NCBI GenBank assembly: GCA_964354345.1
Contig: CAYGZL010000115.1
Coordinates: 1-51,312, forward strand
DNA: 51,312 bases
Direction: 5' to 3'
Origin: CAYGZL01 sp964354345
GTDB lineage: Bacteria > Chloroflexota > Anaerolineae > Anaerolineales > UBA4823
In this document: positions 34,198 to 42,811 of the stretch, piece by piece
How the letters are laid out: each line of letters starts with the position of its first letter
How positions within the stretch are numbered: the first letter of the stretch is position 1
Position numbers and translations under genes: made by a program
The notes under the pieces: model-generated
Databases searched by the model: none
Seen by the model: only the letters and a program-made list of their open reading frames with translations
Told to the model about the DNA's origin: nothing

Positions 34198-34210
34198 GCT
34201 TTCCCCTGGG

Positions 34211-35053
34211 TTAAGGCTGATTCAGCGAAGCATTCGTATCAGGAACCACTTTTTTAACGAAGCGATGTTTTAAAATTAACCAGATAACTGCGATAAACGC
34301 AACAATGATCATCAAAGCCTGGTTAATATTGATCCCAGCGATCAAAGAAGCGTCCACTCGTAAGAATTCAAGTAAGAAGCGACCAATTGGATAACCAACC
34401 AGGTAAACCAGGAATAAATCTCCTGGCAACAAACGATCTTTTAACCGCCGTTCAAGCCAAAGTAACAGAAACATATTCGCCAGGTTCCACAAACTTTCAT
34501 ACAAGAAAAGCGGGTGAAACGTTGTTCCGGGGGGATATCCGATTGGATTATCAATCTTTATCGCCCAGGGCAGATTAGTCGGCTTTCCATACAGTTCCTG
34601 GTTGACAAAATTCCCCCAGCGTCCAATCGCCTGACCCAAAGCTAATGCAGGCGCAGCAATATCAGCCCAAGCCGCAAAGCTTACCCCTTTTTTCCAGCAA
34701 TAGATCATCATAGCCAGGATGCCCCCGATCACTGCCCCGGTGATGCCTAATCCTCCCCGCCTGATCGCGATAATATCCAGAATCTGCGGGACGCCATTCT
34801 TGAAATATGGATTGGTTAGTTGACCAGTAATCGGATCGGAAACCAGCATACTGGGTGGTGGAGTCAAAACATGCCATAGACGCGCTCCAATAATCCCACC
34901 AATCAAAATCCAGATTAATGCATCCCAAACGATATTTCGATCCACACCCCGGCGACGCGCTTCAATATCAGCTAACCAGGCTGCCGCGATTACACCCAAC
35001 ATTAAGATGATTCCATAATAATAAATTACGAATTGTCCAATCTTAATTCCCAT
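34211..35053 (-). CDS. lgt: Prolipoprotein diacylglyceryl transferase
   Basis: A 280-residue polytopic membrane enzyme that transfers diacylglycerol from phosphatidylglycerol to the lipobox cysteine of prolipoproteins. Signature stretches are YYGIILMLGVIAAAWLADIEARRRG, GARLWHVL, GQAIGRWGNFVNQELYG (the Lgt signature) and HPLFLYESLWN. Around residue 110 it reads GGLGITGAVIGG; E. coli has a histidine (H103) in the same loop, and Thr is found here. Lipoprotein substrates exist nearby, for example the lipobox protein at 41297. It starts 9 nt after the CDP-alcohol transferase stop. Confidence 0.95.
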   Translation of the reverse strand: MGIKIGQFVIYYYGIILMLGVIAAAWLADIEARRRGVDRNIVWDALIWILIGGIIGARLWHVLTPPPSMLVSDPITGQLTNPYFKNGVPQILDIIAIRRGGLGITGAVIGGILAMMIYCWKKGVSFAAWADIAAPALALGQAIGRWGNFVNQELYGKPTNLPWAIKIDNPIGYPPGTTFHPLFLYESLWNLANMFLLLWLERRLKDRLLPGDLFLVYLVGYPIGRFLLEFLRVDASLIAGININQALMIIVAFIAVIWLILKHRFVKKVVPDTNASLNQP

Positions 35054-35062
35054 AACTCACCT

Positions 35063-35668
35063 TTAAGCCTGGTTTTCAGGCGCAACGCGAGAGATATTTT
35101 TCTTGGCGTAAAGCAATCTTTGGATCAAGGTGATGTGCGAGATAAGTCCCACGATCCAAATGAGAACTTCAGCGCCGATATTGTAACCTAAACCCAGCAT
35201 AATGATCGCACCATTTATCAAAATTAATTTCTCGGCACGACCCGCGATTCCCACACCGCAATCTTTCAAACCGCCTGCCGACTCAGCCTTTGCCCTTATG
35301 TAGGAGGCCATTACTACCCCTGAAGCGCTGAACATCGCGGCCGCAGACGAAATCCATGAACCGATTAATAATCCACTGATGACCATAAATTCGGCATAGC
35401 GGTCCACCACATGGTCTAATACCGTTCCATACTGACTGCTGATTCCTCCAGCCCTGGCTGTCGCGCCATCCAGCATATCCGCGGCATACATAATCAGGGA
35501 AAATAAAAAACCCAGCCAAAACTGACCCTGCCATAACAGCACACCTGCTATGGCGGCGCAAGCCAGGCTAAAGAATGTCCAAAAATCAGGCGTTAATCCT
35601 AATTTTATACTCGCGTTTCCCAAGGGCACCACGATTTTATTATAAACAGGCCGGAGTCTGGCTAACAT
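35063..35668 (-). CDS. CDP-alcohol phosphatidyltransferase
   Basis: A 201-residue membrane enzyme of phospholipid synthesis. The full family motif is present between residues 64 and 89: D64, D67, G68, A71, R72, G81, D85 and D89 in ADMLDGATARAGG...YGTVLDHVVD. About six membrane helices follow the usual pattern. The alcohol acceptor (glycerol phosphate, inositol phosphate or other) cannot be told from the motif. It is placed between a PfkB kinase (4-nt gap) and lgt, which uses phosphatidylglycerol. Confidence 0.9.
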   Translation of the reverse strand: MLARLRPVYNKIVVPLGNASIKLGLTPDFWTFFSLACAAIAGVLLWQGQFWLGFLFSLIMYAADMLDGATARAGGISSQYGTVLDHVVDRYAEFMVISGLLIGSWISSAAAMFSASGVVMASYIRAKAESAGGLKDCGVGIAGRAEKLILINGAIIMLGLGYNIGAEVLIWIVGLISHITLIQRLLYAKKNISRVAPENQA

Positions 35669-35672
35669 AGGA

Positions 35673-36593
35673 TTACAACTTCAACTCCTGTGGGCTTCTC
35701 ATTAAGATTTGAGTACGACGTTCTGCTTCATGACGGGTCAGTGGAAATTCTGGACCACTGTTTTCTACCATTACCGAGGCAACAGCCGAAGCAAAACATC
35801 CCGCAGCCCGTAGATCATAGGGATTCTCTAAATAACCAATGATGAACCCGGCCGCGTAGGTGTCACCTGCCCCAGTTGGGTCGATGGCCTCGGTTGTAAA
35901 TGGCGGAATCCTGATAAATTGCTGACCGTCAAAAATAATCGACCCGGCCTCTGCAAGTGTGGTAATTGCGATCCGACCTCCGTAATCATACAAAGCCTTA
36001 ACCGCTTGTTCCGGTTGTTGACGTGGATCGATGCCGGTGATTACTTGGGTTTCTAATTCATTCGCCTTGATAATATCAGACATCCGGGCAACTGCCTTAA
36101 ACTCAGCGGTTAATTCGTGGGTAATCTTACCAGATGAATATGTACGTAACAATCCCTGGGGATCGAGGAGCACTGGCGCCCTCACTTTTTCCTTCACTAC
36201 TTTAACCAGCTCAGGCGTTACCTCACCAAGAATAGGACCGATCAAGATAAAATCATATGACTTATAACCATCCAGGATCACAGGCAACTGATCGGCAATC
36301 CCCAAGATAAAGAGCTGCCGATTACCTCGATCATCATAAACTAAATGAAAGCCACCGGTTTGTTGGGAAGGATATAAATATGCATCAATCTTCCAACAAG
36401 CCAGATCCGCCTGGAGTTTATCCCGCCAATCGGCTCCAACCGTACCCACCAGGCAAGCCCGTTCATTCAACTTGACCGCGACCAGACAAGCATTCGTCGA
36501 ACAACCAGAGAGCAAACGATCTTTACGGGTCAGGACTGGTGTCTCGATAATGTCATACACTGGATTACCCAGTGCGAGGATATTCTTAATCAT
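35673..36593 (-). CDS. PfkB-family sugar or nucleoside kinase
   Basis: A 306-residue ribokinase-fold kinase. It has the N-terminal GNPVYDIIETP and GCSTNACLVAVKL stretches, and the catalytic DPTGAGDTYAAGF near residue 240. The substrate is unknown. It overlaps ftsK by 4 nt and is followed after 4 nt by the CDP-alcohol transferase. A role in supplying a phosphorylated head group to that enzyme is conceivable but unproven. Confidence 0.88.
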   Translation of the reverse strand: MIKNILALGNPVYDIIETPVLTRKDRLLSGCSTNACLVAVKLNERACLVGTVGADWRDKLQADLACWKIDAYLYPSQQTGGFHLVYDDRGNRQLFILGIADQLPVILDGYKSYDFILIGPILGEVTPELVKVVKEKVRAPVLLDPQGLLRTYSSGKITHELTAEFKAVARMSDIIKANELETQVITGIDPRQQPEQAVKALYDYGGRIAITTLAEAGSIIFDGQQFIRIPPFTTEAIDPTGAGDTYAAGFIIGYLENPYDLRAAGCFASAVASVMVENSGPEFPLTRHEAERRTQILMRSPQELKL

Positions 36594-38803
36594 AATCCTC
36601 CATCCTCCCGGGGTAAGAGCACTTCGCGCTCCCGGCTTCCTCCATGAGCAGCACTAACCACACCCATTTCTTCAAGTTCATCAATTAACCGGGCTGCTCT
36701 GGGAAAGCCAATCCGTAAACGACGTTGCAATAGAGAGGCGCTGGCACGTCGAGTCTCCTTGACGATTTCTATCGCTTGCTCTATCAAATTATCCCGATCA
36801 ACTGCCATTTCTCCTTCAACAATCATCGCTTCCCACGGGGAGGGGGCGACTTTTTTCAGCGGTGGAGTTACTTTCTGCCAATACGTTATCAACCGTTCCA
36901 CTTCTTGATCAGACACCATTACCCCTTGGGCGCGGATAGGAGCGGAAGCATCCGGCGGTACAAAGAGCATATCGCCGCGGCCTAAGAGTGTTTCGGCGCC
37001 ACCGACATCTAGAATGACGCGCGAATCGATGGAGGAGGCCACCATAAAGGAAATCCGGGCCGGGAAGTTAGCTTTAATCAACCCTGTGACCACTTCCGTA
37101 CCGGGTCGTTGGGTAGCCACCACCAGGTGGATGCCGGTGGCCCGCGCCATCTGCGCCAACCGGACCAGATTATGCTCTGTCTGGTCAGGGGCTGAAAGCA
37201 TCAAATCCGCTAACTCATCAATTAAAACGACGATGCGGGGTAAAGGCTCTATGCTGATTTTTCGCCGCGCTTTTCGATTATAGGTGTCCAGGTTTCTCGA
37301 GCGAGATGCCTCCAGGAGCTTATACCGGCGATCCATTTCGGCCACTGTCCAGCGTAACACAGCCAGGACGCGCTCTGTCTCTGTTTCTACCTTACCCAAT
37401 AAATGGGGTAAGCCATTAAAACGCACCAGTTCTACCATCTTTGGGTCAATCATGACCAGACGCAACTCATCTGGTGTGTTATTCATCACCAGGCAGGCTG
37501 TCAGAGCAGCAATACAAACCGATTTACCAGAACCAGTGGTTCCAGCAATTAGTAAATGAGGCATGCGTTCCAGGTCAGCGATTACTGGTTGGCCTGAGAC
37601 ATCTCGACCCAATGCAATCGCCAGGGGGGAGACTAATTTATGAAATGGTTCCGATTCCAGGAGTGGGCGTAATCGAACAACAGAGGCACGTGCATTCGGC
37701 ACTTCGATGCCGATATATGGGCGCCCAGGCACCGGCGCTTCAATCCGTAGACGTTCAGCAGAAAGCGCCAAGGCCAGGTCGCGGCTTAATGCGGATATTT
37801 TTGCCACGCGCACTTTTTGGCGAATCGCCTCAGCGTCTCCATTTCCTTTCTCTTTCTCGATGAAACCTGGCTCAACAGCAAACTGGGTGACTGTCGGCCC
37901 AACCCGGCAATTCACCACCTTGGCCGGAATACCAAATTCTGCCAGGGTTTTTTCAATAATTCCCCCCATCTGGTTGACAGTCCGTTCATCTGGCCGATAT
38001 ACCTGCTCGGCAGATAATAAATCATAGGGTGGTAGATTCTCCGGGCGCGGTCGAGGCGGGGATGCATTCTGGTCTTCATCTTCTGTCAGATGCAGGTTTT
38101 TGCGAAACTCTTCAGGTAAGGAAAATCGCTTTTTAGGCTTCACCGGCGTTGGAATCGTGGGATTATTTTGACTTTGTAAAGGCGCTTCCGTGACGACTGG
38201 TTCAATCATTCCAGCCTGAGCAGCTGACATCGCCAAAGCTGGTCTACGAATTACCGCCAGGATACGACCGGATATACCTAATCCGTATAACAAACTGATA
38301 ATTATGATGATACTGGCAAATAAACCCACCATAACACTCGCTGGCAGAGCAACGGCTTCAAAACCATAACCCAGCAACCTGGCCAGTCCCCACCCAATCC
38401 GACCACCATCCATACCCTGATCGGCTCGTAGGAGTGATAAACCTCCGCATGCAGACAAGAGAACCAACGAAGCAAATGCAGCAATTTCTATGGCTAAAAC
38501 TTGTCCCCAATGTGTTTTTATCGCTTTATTTTCAAAGCCTCGCCGCAGAAGGCGTAATCCAATCAACCCGATTCCCACTACCGGCCAAATAGTACCCCAA
38601 CCAAACCAGTTCTGTAGCGAGCGCACCCACCAATCCAGTAGACCGCCGGCCAACTCAGGTGCCAGAAGGGCCAAGAGAGACATTAACGAAAGGGCGAGTA
38701 GAAAGACGCCCCCGATATCCCGGAAAAAACGCTCAAACCGCGAAAGTAATCGAAATACACGGTCAAACGGATCGGGGTTGGGTTCGGGTGGTGTAGCTGT
38801 CAT
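36590..38803 (-). CDS. ftsK: DNA translocase FtsK/SpoIIIE
   Basis: A 737-residue septal DNA pump. Four to five membrane helices occupy residues ~25-190. A short linker rich in Pro and charged residues leads to the alpha domain (~260) and the RecA-like motor with Walker A AGTTGSGKSVCI (~residues 417-428) and Walker B IVVLIDELADLM. The gamma winged-helix domain closes the protein (RRASASLLQRRLRIGFPRAARLIDELEEMGVV), which reads KOPS-type sequences. It moves chromosome ends through the division septum. It starts 2 nt after the transporter stop and overlaps the next gene by 4 nt. Confidence 0.96.
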   Translation of the reverse strand: MTATPPEPNPDPFDRVFRLLSRFERFFRDIGGVFLLALSLMSLLALLAPELAGGLLDWWVRSLQNWFGWGTIWPVVGIGLIGLRLLRRGFENKAIKTHWGQVLAIEIAAFASLVLLSACGGLSLLRADQGMDGGRIGWGLARLLGYGFEAVALPASVMVGLFASIIIIISLLYGLGISGRILAVIRRPALAMSAAQAGMIEPVVTEAPLQSQNNPTIPTPVKPKKRFSLPEEFRKNLHLTEDEDQNASPPRPRPENLPPYDLLSAEQVYRPDERTVNQMGGIIEKTLAEFGIPAKVVNCRVGPTVTQFAVEPGFIEKEKGNGDAEAIRQKVRVAKISALSRDLALALSAERLRIEAPVPGRPYIGIEVPNARASVVRLRPLLESEPFHKLVSPLAIALGRDVSGQPVIADLERMPHLLIAGTTGSGKSVCIAALTACLVMNNTPDELRLVMIDPKMVELVRFNGLPHLLGKVETETERVLAVLRWTVAEMDRRYKLLEASRSRNLDTYNRKARRKISIEPLPRIVVLIDELADLMLSAPDQTEHNLVRLAQMARATGIHLVVATQRPGTEVVTGLIKANFPARISFMVASSIDSRVILDVGGAETLLGRGDMLFVPPDASAPIRAQGVMVSDQEVERLITYWQKVTPPLKKVAPSPWEAMIVEGEMAVDRDNLIEQAIEIVKETRRASASLLQRRLRIGFPRAARLIDELEEMGVVSAAHGGSREREVLLPREDGGL

Positions 38804-38805
38804 AA

Positions 38806-39792
38806 TTAAAAGGTATCACTCGCCTGCAAGTCGCTGTGAGATATGGCGACTTTTGTGGCGTTAACTTGAGATCTTTCACTGCGCGATGCAATATAAATAC
38901 CAATTAAGATAAGTATAGCACCGATTATTTTCAGGATTGACGGTGTTTCTTTCAGGAATATATAGGCCAGAATCGTCGAACCGATGGGTTCACCCAACAG
39001 ACTGATCGATACATATGCCACTGACAGGTACCTCAAAGCCCAATTAAAAGACGAATGACCGAGTAATTGCGGTACCAGCGCCAGAAGCATAAACCAGAAA
39101 TACACAATCGGTGGATAGCCGAGTGGGTTTGCGTGTCCAATAAACATAATCCCAATTAATACCACCGCCGCCATGCCATAGACCAGATAAATATAGCTGA
39201 TCAACGATACCCCGCCCCGCAATCTTCGCCCGATCATGAGATAACAAGCGCCCATTATCGCTCCTGCGACCGCTAATAAATCTCCAACGAAGGCCTGACC
39301 ACCGACAAAACTAGCCAATGAAGGGCAGGTCATTGAATTGCCAACCCATGTACAACCATCACTCAGACCGACGATCGCGCCACCGATTACTGCCAGGCCC
39401 ATCCCGATCAGGACCAATTTGTTTAAGGGCTCTTTCAAGGTGAATGGAGCAATCAATGCGACCCATAAGGGTGTAGTGGATACCAATACAACCGAGCTTG
39501 CAACTGTTGTATATTCTAAGGAAGTAATCCAACTGGCAAAATGTAAAGCCAGAAAGCAACCAGACAGCAAAGCCAATCCCAATTCACGCCGGGTTAATTG
39601 AGCCAACTCTTTTCGTTGGCGGGTCAGAGCAAAGGGGGTTAATAAGAGCGATGCAAAAGTTAGCCGATAAGCCGCGATAACCAACGAAGGCGCAAAAACC
39701 TGCGCCTGGCGAATAAACACCGAAGCTGTGGAAACCGCTAAAATTCCAACAGCAAGCACAAAGATTGGCGGAACCGGTGGACGTGAACTCAT
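38806..39792 (-). CDS. EamA/DMT-family transporter
   Basis: A 328-residue inner-membrane transporter of the drug/metabolite class with two EamA repeats, about ten helices in all. Typical stretches are AVSTASVFIRQAQVFAPSLVIAAYRLTFASLLLTPFAL at the start and SVAYVSISLLGEPIGSTILAYIFLKETPS in the second repeat. The substrate is unknown. It overlaps sodX by 4 nt, so it is translated together with the Ni-SOD genes; nickel export or import by this family is not established. Confidence 0.9.
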   Translation of the reverse strand: MSSRPPVPPIFVLAVGILAVSTASVFIRQAQVFAPSLVIAAYRLTFASLLLTPFALTRQRKELAQLTRRELGLALLSGCFLALHFASWITSLEYTTVASSVVLVSTTPLWVALIAPFTLKEPLNKLVLIGMGLAVIGGAIVGLSDGCTWVGNSMTCPSLASFVGGQAFVGDLLAVAGAIMGACYLMIGRRLRGGVSLISYIYLVYGMAAVVLIGIMFIGHANPLGYPPIVYFWFMLLALVPQLLGHSSFNWALRYLSVAYVSISLLGEPIGSTILAYIFLKETPSILKIIGAILILIGIYIASRSERSQVNATKVAISHSDLQASDTF

Positions 39793-40091
39793 TCGCGAGG
39801 TTTCTTAATTTGCCAGATTACCTTGCCAATTAAGGCAGTGATAGGTACTGAGCCAAAACGGCGGCTATCGATACTATCCTCGTGTGTGCCGATCAAGGTA
39901 ACCAATCCCTGTTCAGGAAAGACTTTATCGATATATTTGATCAATGTACCATACACAGGGTGTTGGTAAATAACCACATCACCTTGTTTCAACCGCGTTA
40001 ACAAAAAAGGGATTTTGGACACCAGCACAAAATCCCCTTCCTGATATGCAGGTGACAGGCTTTCGCCTGTCACCTTGAGGATCCGAAACAT
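39789..40091 (-). CDS. sodX: S26-type peptidase, probable Ni-SOD maturation protease
   Basis: A 100-residue signal-peptidase-like Ser/Lys protease. The nucleophile is S11 in VTGESLSPAYQEGD and the general base K52 in YGTLIKYI, as in family S26. There is no membrane anchor, which is typical of the nickel-SOD maturation peptidases and unlike signal peptidase I. It begins in the stop codon of sodN (TAATG), so it is coupled to its substrate. It should cut the SodN pro-peptide just before H21. Confidence 0.93.
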   Translation of the reverse strand: MFRILKVTGESLSPAYQEGDFVLVSKIPFLLTRLKQGDVVIYQHPVYGTLIKYIDKVFPEQGLVTLIGTHEDSIDSRRFGSVPITALIGKVIWQIKKPRE

Positions 40092-40591
40092 TAAAGAACC
40101 GGGTAAACCAGCTCAAGAGCCGGAGCGTACGGAGCTTTCGCCCGCCTGGTCGCCACACCCTTGGCTTCCCAGAATATTTGCGCAAACTTATTGATTGCTT
40201 CCACCAACTGGAGAGCCACTTCACGATCAACCGTCTGGCGGCATTTGGAGCCCAATTGCATAATCTGGTGGACGAGTGCATGCACTTCAGGATATTTTTC
40301 CAGGTGTTGCGCCTTAAGAAAATCACCCCAGATCACCCGAATATCAGCCTTGGCCTTCTCAGCATGCTCTTCCTTGACTGCCACATAACGAGCCATGGTG
40401 TTAACATAGGCCATGTTCCGCTCACCGCCCTTGTTCTCCAAATCCGTCATCAAGTCAATCATCCGCACGACAGTCATAGCCGCGATCTGCGCTGTAATCG
40501 GATCGTATATACCACACGGAATGTCACAATGGGCTTTTGCCTGATCAAACGAAAACTTACGGTCTAAAGCCTCAACGAGGTTATAAAACAT
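40091..40591 (-). CDS. sodN: Nickel superoxide dismutase precursor
   Basis: A 166-residue precursor of nickel superoxide dismutase. The first 20 residues are a pro-sequence ending AKA. The nickel hook follows: HCDIPCGIYD (H21, C22, C26), so the mature chain starts with the His that binds nickel through its N-terminus. The rest is a four-helix bundle. It disproportionates superoxide in the cytosol. The maturation protease gene follows directly with a 1-nt overlap. A consensus promoter and an inverted repeat lie upstream, and AAGGAGGA precedes the ATG. Confidence 0.97.
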   Translation of the reverse strand: MFYNLVEALDRKFSFDQAKAHCDIPCGIYDPITAQIAAMTVVRMIDLMTDLENKGGERNMAYVNTMARYVAVKEEHAEKAKADIRVIWGDFLKAQHLEKYPEVHALVHQIMQLGSKCRQTVDREVALQLVEAINKFAQIFWEAKGVATRRAKAPYAPALELVYPVL

Positions 40592-40631
40592 AGAGTCCTC
40601 CTTAAGATAATAGATATTCTAGATCATAATT

Positions 40632-40647
40632 CTGGTATATAAACCAG
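40632..40647. promoter_or_regulatory. Inverted repeat at the start of the sodN transcript
   Basis: CTGGT-ATATAA-ACCAG (40632-40647) lies just past the expected sodN transcription start. It could be an operator for a metal- or redox-responsive repressor, or a small leader hairpin. No known box is matched with certainty. Confidence 0.4.
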
Positions 40648-40655
40648 TTAACTTC

Positions 40656-40684
40656 ATCATACTGATATTGGTATTTCCTGTCAA
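40656..40684 (-). promoter_or_regulatory. Promoter of the sodN-led run
   Basis: On the minus strand a perfect TTGACA (40684-40679), 17 nt and TATGAT (40661-40656). It lies about 65 nt before the sodN start codon. No terminator is seen downstream until 33439, so it may drive eight genes. Confidence 0.8.
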
Positions 40685-40746
40685 GATAATTGTAATGGCT
40701 CTTTGATAATCGCAATCAAGACAGGATTAGTAAAATTTCTTCAAGT

Positions 40747-40761
40747 GCGGTAAAATACCGC
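40747..40761. promoter_or_regulatory. Inverted repeat upstream of the ferredoxin gene
   Basis: GCGGTA-AAA-TACCGC (40747-40761) is a perfect 6-bp inverted repeat 51 nt before the ferredoxin ATG. It encloses TAAAAT, a possible -10. An operator role is inference. Confidence 0.4.
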
Positions 40762-40812
40762 CATCGGTACTCTATTGAAAAATAAAATAATTTCAATCCC
40801 GGAGGTGTACAT

Positions 40813-41214
40813 ATGACTCACATTATTACCAGCCTGTGCCTGCGCGACTCTGGCTGCGTGGATGTTTGCCCGGTAGATTGCATCGTCCCTGGGAATCCCC
40901 AGGGAGAATGGCCCTGGTATTATATTAATCCCGATACCTGCATTGACTGCGGCGCTTGCATCCCGGAATGCCCCTTCGAGGCGATATTCCCCGAAGATGA
41001 GGTGCCATCAGCCTACATAGCTAAGGGTGGCGAGCATATCAGTCGCATTGGTTTAACCGACCATTACGAAGGTATCAACCACCGCGGCGACGCTGTCGTT
41101 CTCGATTGCGTCAAACAGTTAGAGACTGGTGAAGTTATTGACCTGACTGAAGATATTCAGGCTAATTATAACTACTTCACAACCGGCCCTGGTCGTAAAA
41201 CACTGGAAAAATAA
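40813..41214 (+). CDS. Ferredoxin with two Fe-S cluster motifs
   Basis: A 133-residue electron carrier. Cysteines C9, C15, C19 and C23 form the first cluster site (unusual spacing C-x5-C-x3-CP, as in 7Fe-type ferredoxins), and C43, C46, C49, C53 form a classical CxxCxxCxxxCP site. A C-terminal extension of ~70 residues is polar and has no further motif. GGAGG (40801-40805) precedes the ATG. It is transcribed alone, divergent from sodN and closed by a strong terminator. Partner enzymes are not in the window. Confidence 0.93.
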   Translation: MTHIITSLCLRDSGCVDVCPVDCIVPGNPQGEWPWYYINPDTCIDCGACIPECPFEAIFPEDEVPSAYIAKGGEHISRIGLTDHYEGINHRGDAVVLDCVKQLETGEVIDLTEDIQANYNYFTTGPGRKTLEK

Positions 41215-41235
41215 TCAGCCATCTTTCTATTAAAT

Positions 41236-41277
41236 AAACAGGCTTCGGAATTATCTGGTAACCGAAGCCTGTTTTAA
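41236..41277. terminator. Bidirectional terminator after the ferredoxin gene
   Basis: A perfect 13-bp stem AAACAGGCTTCGG/CCGAAGCCTGTTT (41236-41248, 41262-41274) with a 13-nt loop, T-rich on both exits. It lies between the convergent ferredoxin and lipoprotein genes. Confidence 0.92.
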
Positions 41278-41296
41278 TCATCGATAATGAAATCGA

Positions 41297-42157
41297 TCAG
41301 GGGACATTCCGCAAATCTAGGCTACCGGCGCCCATAGTGACAGTGATGGTTAATTTTAGACCGCTTCCAGGATTAATATAATCTTTACCTGACTTCTCCC
41401 AGGCGCCATGCGTAGTGACATTGGATAAACCCCCCTTGAAGATCAACTGAGCTGAGACGCTTTCAGGAATAATAATTGTGACCTGACTGATTCCTGACTC
41501 AACGGTCACTTCAGCATCTTGTGCTAGTTTACCGCTGAAATCAAGGCTGTAATTACCAGCACCACTACGAAAGGTCATCGTCTTAAAGTTAGCATTCGCC
41601 AAGCCAGCCAGGCGCACAGATGATGCACCTGTGACATAACGAAACTCATTCATTATTATTAGATTGGGTTGAGTGAACCTCAAACTGGTATCTGCTGCGC
41701 CATCGGAAATGTCGACTCCAGTGAGACTCAATCCTCCCAGATCGTAATTGCCTTTATATGCGCCGGCGTTTATTTTCAAGTTTATCTGCTGGTCGCCTAA
41801 TTTCAGATCCCAGTCATTCTTTATATCGTTGCTGATTTTTGGGAAGCCCTTAATTTCTATATTACCGGTATCCATCCGCACCTGGTTGCCCTGTACGCTG
41901 GTTTTAGGTTTGAAATCCTGAACGTTATAGGTTGCCGTACCGGTGAGTAACTGATTTCCCGCCCCAGAAGCTACCTTAAGGTTCCCCGCCCCGAAAGCAA
42001 GCGTCAAATCAACAACAGAAGCATCGGGCGTGGATATATTAATCGGTTCCGTTTGCACAGGACCGGTTTTGACTTCCGTGATGGGCAACTGAATACTGCA
42101 AGCCATTATGGCCAATCCCAGAACCAACAAGGCTGATAAGAACCTTTTGTGAAACAT
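41297..42157 (-). CDS. Lipoprotein with toast-rack (DUF2154-like) domain
   Basis: A 286-residue predicted lipoprotein. The signal peptide ends in a lipobox with C20 (LGLAIMAC). The mature part is beta-rich, with alternating Gly/Asn/Val strands such as VVDLTLAFGAGNLKVASGAGNQLL and SVSAQLIFKGGLSNV, resembling the toast-rack/LiaF-C type of repeated strands. No catalytic site is seen; an envelope-stress or adhesion role is known for some relatives. AGGAGG 6 nt before the ATG at 42157 fixes the start against the TTG two codons above. It probably is a substrate of Lgt. Confidence 0.78.
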   Translation of the reverse strand: MFHKRFLSALLVLGLAIMACSIQLPITEVKTGPVQTEPINISTPDASVVDLTLAFGAGNLKVASGAGNQLLTGTATYNVQDFKPKTSVQGNQVRMDTGNIEIKGFPKISNDIKNDWDLKLGDQQINLKINAGAYKGNYDLGGLSLTGVDISDGAADTSLRFTQPNLIIMNEFRYVTGASSVRLAGLANANFKTMTFRSGAGNYSLDFSGKLAQDAEVTVESGISQVTIIIPESVSAQLIFKGGLSNVTTHGAWEKSGKDYINPGSGLKLTITVTMGAGSLDLRNVP

Positions 42158-42247
42158 AACCAACCTCCTGAAGAATGTATTATTCTACATCCATATACGC
42201 CAGAGCCATCGGAAGGTCGCGCAGGAGCTGGTATGAAACCAGAATAG

Positions 42248-42811
42248 CTAAACTGTACTTCGAGAAGACAGGCGTCCTACCAGGTTTACTGCGGCGGCGA
42301 GAAAAGCGTAACTCATTCCTAAGAAGATCAAGGAGAATTTTACAATCGCGCACACCTGAGCTAATGCCGGCCAGGGATTTTGCAAGCGACCAAATAGAAT
42401 CACCACTAAAGCCAGGTTCTCCACCGCGTCGCATCCAGCAGCCAGGATTAATCCCCAGGCCAAAGGGACACCGGCCCATGCTAAAGGCCATTGGTGCAAG
42501 CGTAAAGTTTCCGCAGCCCAGATACAGGCCAGGCCAATGGTAGCCGAATACACCAGCATAAAGACATAATCCAACCCCAGGCTGAAAGAGGCATTCAATT
42601 GAGCCTGGGTATTCCAGGAAGCGAGGATCTTTCCGGTGACTGGCACGCTACCTGCTAATTCATAAGATACGATTCCATACGGTGCAGACGGAGTGACTAA
42701 CGGAGCGCCGATTACATTAAACAAGAAGAGTAAACCCAGGGTCAACGCTAACATGAGCCAAAAGATCAAGGAACGACGTGCGGTGGGAATGGATACCAAT
42801 GGATGCATCAT
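42248..42811 (-). CDS. Polytopic membrane protein of unknown function
   Basis: A 187-residue protein with about five membrane helices (residues ~13-35, 78-98, 105-125, 130-140, 150-178). A short extracellular loop with VTPSAPYGIVSYELAGSVPVTGKI follows the first helix. I do not recognise a family with certainty. It overlaps the upstream S15-type hydrolase gene by 4 nt (ATGA) and is translated with it. Confidence 0.75.
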   Translation of the reverse strand: MMHPLVSIPTARRSLIFWLMLALTLGLLFLFNVIGAPLVTPSAPYGIVSYELAGSVPVTGKILASWNTQAQLNASFSLGLDYVFMLVYSATIGLACIWAAETLRLHQWPLAWAGVPLAWGLILAAGCDAVENLALVVILFGRLQNPWPALAQVCAIVKFSLIFLGMSYAFLAAAVNLVGRLSSRSTV

